Positions 35,610 through 45,831 are shown, numbered from the stretch's first letter. The stretch: DNA of 64,000 nucleotides from Candidatus Dormiibacterota bacterium (GCA_003162415.1 PMOL01000007.1:29404-93403); one strand, 5' to 3'. Numbers and translations are program-made. Notes: generated by a model from the sequence alone, not told the origin.

Positions 35610-37379
35610 TCACTCGAGCGAGAGCACGTACGGGTAGTGCTCCTGTCCACCCGCCTGGAGCTCGAACTCGACGGCGGGATTGCTGCCACGCAGAGCCTCG
35701 ACCAGCGATTCGGCGTCCGCCTCACTGACCTCGTCACCGCGGTAAACGGTGACCAATTCCGGCTTCTCGGTCTGCGCTTTGAGCACCGCGTCGATGACAC
35801 CGAGGTACTCGTCGCCGACCTGGGTGATCACATCGTCAACGACAGCGATCACGTCGCCCAGCTTGATGTCGTGACCGTTGACGCTCGAATCCCGCACGGC
35901 GTGGGTCACCTCCACCGCGCGCACGGCCGCAACCGCGACCTGCATACGCTCGACGTTCTCCTCGAGGCTCGCGGCCGGGTCGAACGCGAGCAGCGCGCTG
36001 ATGCCCTGGGGAAGATTGCGCGTCGGCACCACGCGTACCTCGCATCCCTCGGCGAGGGGGTCCACCTGCTCGGCGGTGAGGATCACATTGCCGTTGTTGG
36101 GCAGGAGGATGACCCGCTCGGCGTTGGCGGCGCGCACGCCGTTGAGCAGGTCCTCGATCGACGGGTTCATGGTCTGCCCGCCGCTCACGATGCTGTCGGC
36201 GCCGAGGCTGCTCATGATGTCGCGGAACCCCTCACCGGGCGCGACGCTCGCAACGCCTATCGGCTTGGGGGGAGCTTGTGGACGCTCCTGGCCCGCGATC
36301 CCGATGGCCGCGGCCTGCGCCTCGTCGGCGTCGGCGCGCATCAGCACGTCATGGTGCTGCGCCGACATGTCCTCGACCTTGAGCTTGCTCATGCGCCCCC
36401 GCGACGACGCCGCTGCGATCAAGCCGGCCGGGTCCCCGGTGTGGATGTGGACGCGGACCAGGTCGGGATCGCCGACCACGAGCGCGGATTCGCCGAGTGC
36501 GGAGAGCTCGGTCCGGATGGCCTCGACGTCCAGGCCGGGGCCGTTGATGAGGAACTCTGTGCAGTACCCCCATCCCTGCTCGCGCGGGGCGACCGCCGCC
36601 GCGCCATGACGCGCCACCGCCGATCCGGTGGCCTCCATGTCGCCGGGGTTCGGTGGCAGGCGCAGCGCCGGCTCGCCGGAGCGGTGGAGCAACGCCGGGG
36701 CCGGCGCGGTGGCATGCGTGTCTCCGACCGCGCGGGCGAAGCCCTCGAGGATCACGGCAAGGCCGAACCCACCCGCATCGACGACATTGGCGTCGCGGAG
36801 CACCTGGAGCTGTTCGGTGGTGCGCTCGACGGCGGCGTGAGCTTCGGTGACCACACGGTCGAGGATCACGCGGATGTCGTCGGTGGTCGACGCGGCGGCA
36901 GCCGCAGCAGCGGCCGCGTCGCGGACGACCGTGAGGATCGTGCCCTCCGTGGGCTTCATGACCGCCCGGTACGCCACGGCCGACGCCTCGGTGATCGCCA
37001 GCGCCACCCCGTTGGCGTCGAGATGGACGCGCTGGGCGGCTCCCTGGGCAAAGCCGCGGAGGATTTGCGAGAGGATGACCCCGCTGTTCCCGCGCGCGCC
37101 CATGAGCGACCCATGCGCCGCCGCGGCGAGCACCGAGTCGGCCGCCTCCGGTGTCGGAGCGTCGCGCGCCTCCTCGACCGCCGAGCGCAGCGTCAGGTAC
37201 ATGTTCGAGCCCGTGTCGCCGTCCGGGACGGGGAAGACGTTGAGGTCGTTGATCTCCTGCTGGTTCGCCTCGAGCCACGACAGTGCGGACGTGAGGCCAG
37301 CGAGGACCTGCTCGCCACCGATCTCGCGGAGCGGTTCGCGGAGCACCGACAGCTCCGGCGCGGGCTTAGTGGCGGGCAC
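35610..37379 (-). CDS. fakA: DAK2-domain fatty acid kinase FakA (YloV)
   Basis: 589 residues. N-terminal DAK2 ATP-binding domain: LNVFPVPDGDTGSNMYLTLR (metal-binding Asp cluster), HGSLMGARGNSGVILSQILR, KPTEGTILTVVRDA. The middle FakA domain has CTEFLINGPGLD and VHIHTGDPAGLI, and the C-terminal domain has ILLPNNGNVILTAEQVD. It phosphorylates fatty acids bound to FakB/DegV. The start overlaps the asp23 end by 14 nt, the normal yloU-yloV pairing. Confidence 0.93.
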   Translation of the reverse strand: MPATKPAPELSVLREPLREIGGEQVLAGLTSALSWLEANQQEINDLNVFPVPDGDTGSNMYLTLRSAVEEARDAPTPEAADSVLAAAAHGSLMGARGNSGVILSQILRGFAQGAAQRVHLDANGVALAITEASAVAYRAVMKPTEGTILTVVRDAAAAAAAAASTTDDIRVILDRVVTEAHAAVERTTEQLQVLRDANVVDAGGFGLAVILEGFARAVGDTHATAPAPALLHRSGEPALRLPPNPGDMEATGSAVARHGAAAVAPREQGWGYCTEFLINGPGLDVEAIRTELSALGESALVVGDPDLVRVHIHTGDPAGLIAAASSRGRMSKLKVEDMSAQHHDVLMRADADEAQAAAIGIAGQERPQAPPKPIGVASVAPGEGFRDIMSSLGADSIVSGGQTMNPSIEDLLNGVRAANAERVILLPNNGNVILTAEQVDPLAEGCEVRVVPTRNLPQGISALLAFDPAASLEENVERMQVAVAAVRAVEVTHAVRDSSVNGHDIKLGDVIAVVDDVITQVGDEYLGVIDAVLKAQTEKPELVTVYRGDEVSEADAESLVEALRGSNPAVEFELQAGGQEHYPYVLSLE

Positions 37380-37761
37380 CGTCAGCCTCGGCGTGGATGC
37401 CCTGGACGTTCACGTTCACCGCGACCACGGGCAGCCCCAAGGTCTTCTCGACGGAGTAGCTCACGGCACTCATAAGGTTGTGGGCCACCTCGCTGATACG
37501 AGTCCCGTACTCGGCGATCACGTAGAGCTCGATCACCAGCCCGTCCGGGGTTACTTGGATCTCGACCCCGCGGTGGACGTTCTCTCGGTTGAGCCGCTCG
37601 GCGATACCGTCGCGAAGGCCGCGAGCGGCCATCCCGACGATTCCGTAGCACTCGTTGGCCGCGTGGCCGACGATCGATGCCACTACCCGGGGCGAGACCT
37701 CGATCCTGCCCAGCGAAGCGGTGCGCGACAGTGCGTCGGACGCGCGGACCTTGCCTTTCAC
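37366..37761 (-). CDS. Asp23/YloU-family envelope stress protein
   Basis: 131 residues from GTG 37761, with GGAG six bases upstream; the 89 further upstream codons of the open frame are Arg-rich and not conserved. Asp23 core: LGRIEVSPRVVASIVGHAAN, GIVGMAARGLRDG, VTPDGLVIELYVIAEYGTRI and VAHNLMSAVSYSVEKTLGLP. It is encoded before fakA in most Gram-positives. It faces rpmB divergently across 156 bases. Confidence 0.9.
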   Translation of the reverse strand: MKGKVRASDALSRTASLGRIEVSPRVVASIVGHAANECYGIVGMAARGLRDGIAERLNRENVHRGVEIQVTPDGLVIELYVIAEYGTRISEVAHNLMSAVSYSVEKTLGLPVVAVNVNVQGIHAEADGARH

Positions 37762-37917
37762 CTGTCTCCGTAAGCCCGATGGAGGGCGTGTGGTATCCTC
37801 GGCGACCGGCCACCGTCTCGTTTCGGAGGCCAGCGGGCGCCGCCGTGGCTGCGGCCGAATTCTAGTACGCCAGACCGGACGCGTCTCAAATGCGCGTTCC
37901 GACCCACGAGAGACAAG

Positions 37918-38109
37918 ATGTCCCAGCGCTGCGATATCTGCGGGAAGGGCCCGATGACCGGGAACAACGTGAGCCACTCCAAGGTGCACACGAAGCGTCG
38001 GTTCCTGCCCAACCTCCATGTCACCCACCTTGCGTTGAGGGGTAAGGAGGTCCGGGCCAAGGTCTGCACGCGCTGCCTGCGCACTCGAGCAAAGGCTGCT
38101 CGCGGCTAG
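37918..38109 (+). CDS. rpmB: 50S ribosomal protein L28
   Basis: 63 residues: [52 protein letters not shown]. Two CxxC pairs mark the zinc-binding form. Monocistronic and divergent from asp23, as in Bacillus and many Chloroflexota. GAGAGAC lies just before the ATG. Confidence 0.97.
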   Translation: MSQRCDICGKGPMTGNNVSHSKVHTKRRFLPNLHVTHLALRGKEVRAKVCTRCLRTRAKAARG

Positions 38110-38168
38110 CCGTTTTTCGATGGGCGATACGGTAGGATTGCTCCGTTAGCAGCGTTTCGGAGGGTCGT

Positions 38169-41100
38169 GTGGGTAGGGTGAGAGGGATCCTTCTCGGCGG
38201 GGTCTGCGTCGCGATGCTGGCCGGCAGTTATGGCGGCGCGCTTGCGCCACTCGCCGTGGCGGCTGACAGTACGCCCGCCGTTTCGAGCGTCGCGCCACCA
38301 GATGGCCCCTCGGCGGGTGGGACGCCGGTCGTCATCGATGGCTCCGGCTTCACCGATGCCACGGACGTTTTCATTGGGACCAGCGACCTCGGCCTGTGTC
38401 CCGCGACGCCGAGCTGCTTCAGCGTAGCGAGCGATACGGAGATCGACCTGACCACGCCATCGGACATGGCGGGAACCTCCGATGTCCAGGTCGAATCCCC
38501 AGGTGGGACCAGCCCAGTGAATGCGCCGGCCGATTATTTCACCTACCTGGACCAGCCCACCGTCACCAATGTCGCCAGTCCGGTGAGCGAGAGCGCAACC
38601 GGAATCGCGGTCACCGGGGCCGGGTTCGCCATTCCCGGACCGCCCGCAACGAGCGCGGTCACCGAAGTGGATCTGATACCCACGTTCACGGGCCCAACTA
38701 TTGCCCTGACCAACCCATGCACCACGACCGGGCAGGCTGACTGTTTTGGCTTCGCCGACGACAAGCACATGCCAATCGACCTCCCAGCGTCGCCCATCCT
38801 GCCCGGCCAATACGACACCGTTGTGGCCACCCCCGGTGGTACCTCGACGACGTCGTCCAACGACCAACTCGTGATCCAACAGCCGTTACCAACGGTCACG
38901 GCGGTCACTCCCGATACCGGTCCCGACGGTGGCGGTGCGCCCGCGGTCACCATTCACGGCACGGACTTCAGCGGATCCGGATTCGCAGCGACAGCTGTGT
39001 CATTCGGCGGAACGGACGTCGCCTTCACGCCGAACAGCGCGTCATCGATCACGGTGATCCCGCCGGCAGGCAGCGGGCAGGTTGACATCACTGTCACCAC
39101 GGCATCGACAGATGGGACGTCGACCGAGACGAGCGCCAAGACCAACGCCGATACATATGCCTACGCATCGATCCCTTCGGTCACCAATGTTTCGCCGGGA
39201 ACAGGGCCGACGGGGGGCGGCAACACCGTCACCCTCATCGGGACCGGGTTCATGTCGAACAACGGAGCCGGCGCCGATTTCACCACCACCGACGTCACCG
39301 TTGACGGTACCGATATCACCGCAGTGTGCTCGGGGTCGCCGACCAACCCGTGCTTCACGGTGAGTAGCGCCACGGCGATCGTCGTGACGGACTTCCCCTC
39401 GGACAGCGCGGGCACCGTCGACATCACCGTGTCGACGCCAGGGGGAACGAGTGCGACGGGGCCGGGCGATCAATACACGTATGCAGTCCTTCCGACCGTC
39501 ACGGGCGTCTCCCCGGCCGCCGGGCCGCCATCGGGTGGCAACACCGTGGTCATCGGCGGCATGGATTTCACAGGGACAACCGACGTGTTCGTTGGGTCCA
39601 AGGACATCAACACGCAGTGCCCGGGATCCCCGTGCTTCACGGTCGATAGCGCGACGCAGATCACGATCCCAAGTCTCCCCGCTCATGCGGCCACGACCGT
39701 CGATATCACGGTGCAGACGCCAGCGGGGACGAGTACAACGTCTTCAGCCGATCAGTACATCTACGCGTCCGCTCCCACGGTAACGAGCGTCGTGCCGTCG
39801 TTCGGTCCGCTCGTGGGTGGCAGCTCAGTCATCGTCAACGGGACGGGGTTCGACCCGGGGGGCGTCGCGGCCAGCATTGTATCGGTCGGCGGAACCAACG
39901 TCACACCATGTCCAGGATCAACGTGCTTCGTTGTGGGGAGCGACACTCAGCTCACGATTGGGAGCTTTCCGTCGGGGTTGGCCGGAACCATTGACATCAC
40001 GGTGACCGCAGTGGGCGGCACGAGCGCAACTTCGAGCGCGGACAAGTACACGTACGAGCCACCGCCGGCTGTCACCGGCGTCGGGCCTCCCACCGGTCCA
40101 ACCGGAGGTAGCAACAGCGTCACGCTAACGGGCACCACTTTCGAATCCGCCGGTCAATTCACCACGACGAGCGTCCTGGTCGGCACCCACAACATCACGG
40201 CAACGCCATGCCCGGGAACGCCCACCGTTCCCTGCTTCACCGTCAACAGTGCCACCTCGATCACCATCGGCGACATCCCCCCGCATGCGGTCGGCACCGT
40301 CGACATCACCGTGACGACGACCGAGGGCACGAGTGCCACGTCGTCCGCGGATCAGTACACATACGAACCGATCCCCGCTGTGAGCAGCGTCTCCCCGAAT
40401 GCCGGCGTTGCCGCAGGCGGTAACACGGTCAGCGTCATGGGGACCCTGTTCACCGACGTCACTCAGGTGACGGTGGGGAGCGTCAGTATCACGACGGCGT
40501 GCGTGGGAACGCCAACCGCGCCCTGCTTCGCTTTCGTCAGCGCGACCCGGGTCGACGTCGAGGACTTCCCGTCGGGCTCGGGCAACGTCGACATCACGGT
40601 GACCACGCCCGGCGGTACGAGCCCAACCGCCGCGGCCGACATGTACGCCTATGCCCCGGTTCCAACCATCACCAAGGTCGCGCCGAACCACGGATCCACC
40701 AATGGCGGCACGTCGGTCACCATCACCGGCTCGGGGTTCGAGCCGGCGGGAACAAATCGCAACTTCACCACGACCGCCGTCTCAGTTGGCGGTGTGCTCG
40801 TTACGACCACGCCGTGTCCCGGGGCCCCGACGGCCCCCTGCTACAACGTGAACTCCGCGACACAACTCTTCATGGAAGACTTTCCGGCACACGCTGTCGG
40901 ACCCGTGGATATCACAGCGACGACCATCGGTGGCACCAGCGCAATTGCCAGTGCCGACAAGTTCTTCTACGGCGCCACCTTCCCCACCGTTACCTTCCTC
41001 TCACAGAAGTTCGGCGCTGAGAAGGGGGGCGCCGTCGTGACGATCACAGGAACCAACTTCTCGAGCACCGGCGGCATCACGGTCTCTGATGTTTTCTTCG

Positions 41101-42530
41101 GCAGCACCGACGTCCCCGCCAGCAATGCGTTTCCATGCCTGGGCTCGGCCGGGTGCTTCACCGTCGTGGGCCCGAGTCAGATCACCGCGTACGCCCCGGC
41201 CACCAGCGGCGCGGGCGCGGTTGACGTCACCGTCAAAACGAACATCGGGACGAGCGGTACGAGTGCGGCAGACCGGTACACCTACATCGCAGCCGGCGCA
41301 TATTCCGCGCTCTCACCCTTCCGCATCTGCGACACACGGGCGTCAAGAAGCCCTGACCAGTGCACGGGAAAGACCATGGGCTCCAACGGGAAGCTCACCG
41401 TACAGATCACCGGACTTGCGGGCCCGGCTGGGCAGATGGTGCCGACAGGAGCAGAGGCGGTCGTTGTCAACCTCACCGCGATAAATCACAGCAGCACCAT
41501 AACGCTGGTGACCGCCTATCCCGCCGGGAGCCTCTCGGTCCCTTCCGCCTCGACCATGAATCTCGACCCCTACGCTGTGCAATCCAACCTCGCCATCGTT
41601 CAGCTGAGTTCGGGCGGCGCCATCACACTGTTCAATGCGGCTGGGAGCCTGGACGCGATCGTCGATGTTCAAGGGTACTTCGCGGCGCCTCCTGGCTCGG
41701 GTCCGATTGCGGGCGAGTTTCACAGCATCACGCCGATCCGGATGTGTGACACGCGGGCCAACCACCACACTGCGTGTGCCGGTGCCACCAACCAGCCACT
41801 CCTCGCAAGAACCTGGAGGAAGGTGGTGCTCAGCGGCACCGGATCCATCCCAGCAACCGGTGCGACTGCTGCGGTCTTCAATCTCACCGGAACCCAGGGA
41901 ACCCTCGCGACATTTCTCGCGGTAACCGCACCCAATGCGAGTGATCTCTGCCCGACTGGGTCGCCGGGTTCATCGAACCTCAACCCGAAGGCGGGTGGAA
42001 GTCTGGCCAATCGCGTCATCGCGCCAGTCGGGCCGGCCAATGACATCTGCGTCTACAACGCCGTGGGGAGTATCGAGTTCATCGTCGACGTCGATGGATG
42101 GTTTGGCAACGGGAGTGAGTCACCCGCAGGGACACTCTTTTACTCCGTCCCCCCCACCCGCATCTGCGACACCCGGAGCGGCACCGGGACGCGATGCTCG
42201 GGGCACACGCTCTTCGCAAACGCCAAAGAGATTGTGCAGGTCGCCGGGGTGACCGCCGTGCCGGCGTTCCTGGGCGCCCAGCCGGCTGCGGTCGTGGCGA
42301 ACCTCACCGGTGTCGCGGGCACGCAGTCAACCTACCTGGAACTCTTTCCGAGTGATGACGCCCATCAACCAAATGCGTCCGACCTCAACCCCGTCGCCCA
42401 CGACGTCATCGCCAACCTGGCGATCGTGGGGCTCGCTCAGACGGCCGGGGCGACGCAGGGCGACATTGACCTCTACAACGCCGCCGGGGATATCAACGCC
42501 ATCCTCGACGTCGCCGGCTGGTTCCAGTAG
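38169..42530 (+). CDS. Giant secreted IPT/TIG-repeat protein with three DTR repeats
   Basis: 1453 residues from GTG 38169 (GGAGGG upstream). A signal peptide (LLGGVCVAMLAGSYGGALA, cleavage near AVAAD) is followed by about ten Ig-like IPT/TIG repeats of ~90 residues, each opening like PTVTGVSPAAGPPSGGNTV and closing with TVDITVxTPxGTS. Repeats 2 and 10 are the most divergent. From about residue 1040 come three ~140-residue repeats starting FRICDTRAS, IRMCDTRAN and TRICDTRSG and ending in D.DGWF or DVQGYF. No LPXTG, SLH or C-terminal membrane anchor is present. Probably a cell-surface or matrix adhesin; its 3' end overlaps the minus-strand gene by 58 bases. Confidence 0.88.
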   Translation: MGRVRGILLGGVCVAMLAGSYGGALAPLAVAADSTPAVSSVAPPDGPSAGGTPVVIDGSGFTDATDVFIGTSDLGLCPATPSCFSVASDTEIDLTTPSDMAGTSDVQVESPGGTSPVNAPADYFTYLDQPTVTNVASPVSESATGIAVTGAGFAIPGPPATSAVTEVDLIPTFTGPTIALTNPCTTTGQADCFGFADDKHMPIDLPASPILPGQYDTVVATPGGTSTTSSNDQLVIQQPLPTVTAVTPDTGPDGGGAPAVTIHGTDFSGSGFAATAVSFGGTDVAFTPNSASSITVIPPAGSGQVDITVTTASTDGTSTETSAKTNADTYAYASIPSVTNVSPGTGPTGGGNTVTLIGTGFMSNNGAGADFTTTDVTVDGTDITAVCSGSPTNPCFTVSSATAIVVTDFPSDSAGTVDITVSTPGGTSATGPGDQYTYAVLPTVTGVSPAAGPPSGGNTVVIGGMDFTGTTDVFVGSKDINTQCPGSPCFTVDSATQITIPSLPAHAATTVDITVQTPAGTSTTSSADQYIYASAPTVTSVVPSFGPLVGGSSVIVNGTGFDPGGVAASIVSVGGTNVTPCPGSTCFVVGSDTQLTIGSFPSGLAGTIDITVTAVGGTSATSSADKYTYEPPPAVTGVGPPTGPTGGSNSVTLTGTTFESAGQFTTTSVLVGTHNITATPCPGTPTVPCFTVNSATSITIGDIPPHAVGTVDITVTTTEGTSATSSADQYTYEPIPAVSSVSPNAGVAAGGNTVSVMGTLFTDVTQVTVGSVSITTACVGTPTAPCFAFVSATRVDVEDFPSGSGNVDITVTTPGGTSPTAAADMYAYAPVPTITKVAPNHGSTNGGTSVTITGSGFEPAGTNRNFTTTAVSVGGVLVTTTPCPGAPTAPCYNVNSATQLFMEDFPAHAVGPVDITATTIGGTSAIASADKFFYGATFPTVTFLSQKFGAEKGGAVVTITGTNFSSTGGITVSDVFFGSTDVPASNAFPCLGSAGCFTVVGPSQITAYAPATSGAGAVDVTVKTNIGTSGTSAADRYTYIAAGAYSALSPFRICDTRASRSPDQCTGKTMGSNGKLTVQITGLAGPAGQMVPTGAEAVVVNLTAINHSSTITLVTAYPAGSLSVPSASTMNLDPYAVQSNLAIVQLSSGGAITLFNAAGSLDAIVDVQGYFAAPPGSGPIAGEFHSITPIRMCDTRANHHTACAGATNQPLLARTWRKVVLSGTGSIPATGATAAVFNLTGTQGTLATFLAVTAPNASDLCPTGSPGSSNLNPKAGGSLANRVIAPVGPANDICVYNAVGSIEFIVDVDGWFGNGSESPAGTLFYSVPPTRICDTRSGTGTRCSGHTLFANAKEIVQVAGVTAVPAFLGAQPAAVVANLTGVAGTQSTYLELFPSDDAHQPNASDLNPVAHDVIANLAIVGLAQTAGATQGDIDLYNAAGDINAILDVAGWFQ

Positions 42531-43435
42531 GAAGCGCCGTGCGGTGCTGGGCCGGAGGGTTCGGCACGGACCGCCGCCGCGAGAATCTCGAGACCGTGGA
42601 CGACCCTCGGGCCGGGGCGGCTGAAATATGCGGAGCCGTCCACGGCGAGCACCCTCCCGGACCGCGCACACGGCAGATCGTCGAACCCGGAGCGTGATGT
42701 GACCTCGGGAGCCACTTCGAGCGTTCGCGCGAGGTCGTAGCCACAGGGCATGAGGATCATGACCTCGGGTTGTGCGTCGACCACGTCGTCCCACGACACG
42801 TAACGGGATGGCGCGCCCTCGGTACCGAGGACACTGAGCCCGCCCGCGATACGCACCAACTCGGGCACCCAGTGGCCGCCGACCATGAGCGGGTCGGTCC
42901 ATTCGATACAGACGACCCGTGGCGGCGGTTCCACGCGCTGCACCGCACCGATCTCCGCGATGCGCTGTCGCATCGCGCCGGCGGTACGCGCCGCAGCATC
43001 GAGACACCCAGTGAAAGCGCCCACCTCCTCGATCGAGAGGCAGATCTCTTCGACCGAGCGCGGTTCGAGAGAGAGCACCGGAACGTCGCCGGCCAGCCGG
43101 CGTACCGCCCGCCGAACCTCGCTGTAGTCGACCGCGCAGACATCGCAGAGCTCCTGCGTGATGATGAGATCGGGTTCGAGGCGAGCGAGTTCCGCCTCAT
43201 CGAGGCGATAGATGCTCGACCCGGCGTGCCGGGCCGCATGGATGTGCCGGTCGATGTCGCCGGGAGCGACCCCCTCGGTCGGAAGCAGGCTCGAGGTCAC
43301 CTTGGGAAGACCACGGGCGGCGTCGGGGAAATCGCACTCGTGGGTGACGCCGACCACCCGGTCACCGGCGCCGATGGCGAACAGGATCTCGGTCGCGCTT
43401 GGCAGGAGGGAGACGACGCGCGATGCAGCGCTCAT
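42473..43435 (-). CDS. BtuF/FecB-like ABC substrate-binding protein
   Basis: 320 residues from ATG 43435, which overlaps the ribH stop (ATGA). Periplasmic-binding-protein fold: RVVSLLPSATEILFAIGAGD, RVVGVTHECDFP, LARLEPDLIITQELCDVCAV and SGRVLAVDGSAYFSRPGPRV. This is the cobalamin/corrinoid-type class often found without its transporter. No signal peptide is visible at the N-terminus (MSAASRVVSLLP), which is typical of the cytosolic relatives whose role is unclear. It closes the riboflavin gene chain; a flavin link is only positional. Confidence 0.85.
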   Translation of the reverse strand: MSAASRVVSLLPSATEILFAIGAGDRVVGVTHECDFPDAARGLPKVTSSLLPTEGVAPGDIDRHIHAARHAGSSIYRLDEAELARLEPDLIITQELCDVCAVDYSEVRRAVRRLAGDVPVLSLEPRSVEEICLSIEEVGAFTGCLDAAARTAGAMRQRIAEIGAVQRVEPPPRVVCIEWTDPLMVGGHWVPELVRIAGGLSVLGTEGAPSRYVSWDDVVDAQPEVMILMPCGYDLARTLEVAPEVTSRSGFDDLPCARSGRVLAVDGSAYFSRPGPRVVHGLEILAAAVRAEPSGPAPHGASYWNQPATSRMALISPAAL

Positions 43436-43953
43436 CCAGAGGTTCGCTGCTCGTCCGTCCTGCCCAGCCGCAGATCGCGGAGCAACGACACCATCTCGAT
43501 CGCGCTGTCGGCGGCCTCCGCCCCCTTGTTTCCATGCTTGCCGCCGGCACGGTCGGTGGCCTGCTCGATCGTGTCGACGGTGAGCACCCCGAACGTCGCC
43601 GGGATACCGGTTGCGGCATGTACCGACGCGATTCCCTGCGCTGCCTCGCCGGCCACGTACTCGAAGTGCGCGGTATCGCCGCGGATCACCGCGCCGAGGC
43701 AGACCACCGCATCGACGCCGCCGTGGGTCGCCAGTTCGCGCGCTGCGATCGGAATCTCGAAAGCGCCGGGAACCCACACCACGTCGATGTCACCTGCGCC
43801 GACCCCCCGCTGTCTCAGTGCCTCGACAGCACCGTCGAGCAGGCGGGTGGAGATGATGTCGTTGAATCGCGAGACCACGACACCGATGCGCATCCCGGTT
43901 GCGTCGAGACTCCCGGTGTGGACACGCGCGCCCTCGATGGGCCCCCCGGCCAT
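43432..43953 (-). CDS. ribH: 6,7-dimethyl-8-ribityllumazine synthase
   Basis: 173 residues from ATG 43953 (GAGG eight bases upstream). Family blocks: IGVVVSRFNDIISTRLLDGA, DVVWVPGAFEIPIAARELA, CLGAVIRGDTAHFEYVAGEA (catalytic His) and TFGVLTVDTIEQATDRAGG. It condenses the ribityl-pyrimidine with the butanone phosphate made by RibBA. 13 bases after ribBA. Confidence 0.96.
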   Translation of the reverse strand: MAGGPIEGARVHTGSLDATGMRIGVVVSRFNDIISTRLLDGAVEALRQRGVGAGDIDVVWVPGAFEIPIAARELATHGGVDAVVCLGAVIRGDTAHFEYVAGEAAQGIASVHAATGIPATFGVLTVDTIEQATDRAGGKHGNKGAEAADSAIEMVSLLRDLRLGRTDEQRTSG

Positions 43954-43966
43954 GCCGGTACCCTCG

Positions 43967-45202
43967 TCATACCGCGTCGACGGCATCGTCCAGATCCAGG
44001 CTGTGACCGAGCTTCTCCTGTTTGGCGCGGAGGTAGCGCTCGTTGTGCGCATTGGCCGGGATCACCAGCGGTATCTGGTCGGTCACCTCGAGTCCATAGC
44101 CGCTGAGGCCGTAGTACTTCCTCGGGTTGTTCGTCAGCACCACCATCCGTTTCACGCCGATGTCGGACAGGATCTGGGTGCCGATGCCGTAGTCGCGCTT
44201 GTCGACCGGGAGACCGAGGCTCAGATTCGCCTCCACCGTGTCGAGCCCACGATCCTGGAGGGCGTAGGCGCGCAGCTTGTCCATCAGCCCGATACCGCGT
44301 CCCTCCTGGCGCAGGTACACCAGAACGCCTCGACCTGCGTCGGCGATCATCGCCATCGCCTTGCGCAATTGCGCCTGGCAGTCGCAGCGCTGCGATCCGA
44401 AGACGTCCCCGGTCAAGCACTCGCTGTGCACTCGGACCAGGACGGGTTCGTCGCCGCGGATGTCGCCCCACACCAGCGCGACGTGGGTCACGTGCGTGAT
44501 CACGTCCTCATATGCGTAGGCGACGACGGTGCCGTATTCGGTCGGCAGCGTCGTGGTCGCGCCGCGTTCGACGAGCCGCTCGTTTCGACGGCGGTACGCG
44601 ATGATGTCGGCGACGGTCACGATCCTGATCGAGTGTTCGGCGGCGAAGACGTCGAGGTCGGGACGCCGTGCCATGCGGCCGTCGGCGCGCATCACCTCAC
44701 AGATGACGCCGGCCGGAAAGCGCCCCGCAAGCTTGCAGAGATCGACGATCGCCTCGGTCTGGCCGGCGCGCTCGAGCACGCCGCCGGCCGCTGCTCGAAG
44801 CGGAAACGTGTGTCCCGGCTTGGCAAAGTCACTCGGTTTTGCATGCTCGTCACAGAGCAGCCGGATGGTGGTGGCGCGATCGAATGCGCTGATACCGGTG
44901 GTCACGCCATGGCCGACCGCCTCGACGGTGACCGTGAACGCAGTGCCGAACCGCGAGGTGTTGTCGTCGACCATGGCGCCGACGCCGAGCTCGTCAAGAC
45001 GCCAGCCCTCGACTGGCACGCAGATGAGCCCGCGCCCGTGTGTCGCCATGAAGTTCACGGCTTCGGGCGTGACGCGGTCGGCGGCGATGGCGAGATCGCC
45101 CTCGTTCTCACGGTCCTCATCGTCGACGATGATCACGAACGTCCCGGCCCGGATATCGGCGATCGCGTCCTCGACGCTTGCAAGGCTCATGGCGGTCATC
45201 AT
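43967..45202 (-). CDS. ribBA: Bifunctional DHBP synthase / GTP cyclohydrolase II
   Basis: 411 residues from ATG 45202, overlapping the ribE stop. DHBP synthase half: VIIVDDEDRENEGDLAIAAD and TTGISAFDRATTIRLL. Cyclohydrolase II half: LVRVHSECLTGDVFGSQRCD (zinc Cys) and YLRQEGRGIGLMDKLRAYAL, DKRDYGIGTQIL. It supplies both riboflavin precursors. MSLASVEDAI (ATG 45190) is an alternative start. Confidence 0.97.
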   Translation of the reverse strand: MMTAMSLASVEDAIADIRAGTFVIIVDDEDRENEGDLAIAADRVTPEAVNFMATHGRGLICVPVEGWRLDELGVGAMVDDNTSRFGTAFTVTVEAVGHGVTTGISAFDRATTIRLLCDEHAKPSDFAKPGHTFPLRAAAGGVLERAGQTEAIVDLCKLAGRFPAGVICEVMRADGRMARRPDLDVFAAEHSIRIVTVADIIAYRRRNERLVERGATTTLPTEYGTVVAYAYEDVITHVTHVALVWGDIRGDEPVLVRVHSECLTGDVFGSQRCDCQAQLRKAMAMIADAGRGVLVYLRQEGRGIGLMDKLRAYALQDRGLDTVEANLSLGLPVDKRDYGIGTQILSDIGVKRMVVLTNNPRKYYGLSGYGLEVTDQIPLVIPANAHNERYLRAKQEKLGHSLDLDDAVDAV

Positions 45203-45813
45203 TGCTGCGCCGAGGTCGCGAACACGGCGCTCTGCTCGCGAGCCGACAGTGTCCGGCCCACGTAGCGTGCGATGAGATCGACCTCGAGGTTCACGTTGGT
45301 CGCGACCCTCCATGCGCCGGCCACAGTCGCGGCAAGGGTCACCGGGATGAGCGACACGGTGAACGCCGACTCGAAGACGTCGACCACCGTGAGGCTGATG
45401 CCGTCGACGGCGATGCATCCCTTCTCGGCGACGAGGACTATGAGGTCGTCGGGTGTGGCGATGGTCACCCACCGCGCGTTGGCGTCCTCGCGCAGCGCGG
45501 TCACGATGCCGGTGGCGTCGACATGGCCGGACACCATGTGACCTCCGACGCGATCGCCCAGCCGCAGCGCCCGTTCGAGGTTCACCGTGGCGCCGCCGGT
45601 GAGCTCACCGAGGGTCGTTCGATGCCACGTTTCGGGCATGACGTCAGCGGCGAAGGCCTCGCCCGAGACCGATACGACCGTGAGGCATGCGCCGTTGACG
45701 GCGATGCTCTCACCGATCTCGAGGTTCTCGAACGGCACGCGCGGCACAATCTCGATGCGGCCGAGTGTGCGCGCCCGTACCGTGCCGAGCGATTCGATGA
45801 TCCCGCTGAACAC
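45199..45813 (-). CDS. ribE: Riboflavin synthase alpha chain
   Basis: 204 residues with two lumazine-binding repeats: MFSGIIESLGTV and GESIAVNGACLTVVSV in the first; RVGGHMVSGHVDATGIVTAL and AVDGISLTVVDVFESAF in the second. It dismutates two lumazines into riboflavin. ATGA overlap couples it to ribBA. Confidence 0.96.
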   Translation of the reverse strand: MFSGIIESLGTVRARTLGRIEIVPRVPFENLEIGESIAVNGACLTVVSVSGEAFAADVMPETWHRTTLGELTGGATVNLERALRLGDRVGGHMVSGHVDATGIVTALREDANARWVTIATPDDLIVLVAEKGCIAVDGISLTVVDVFESAFTVSLIPVTLAATVAGAWRVATNVNLEVDLIARYVGRTLSAREQSAVFATSAQQ

Positions 45814-45831
45814 TCTGCTTACTCCTCGATC

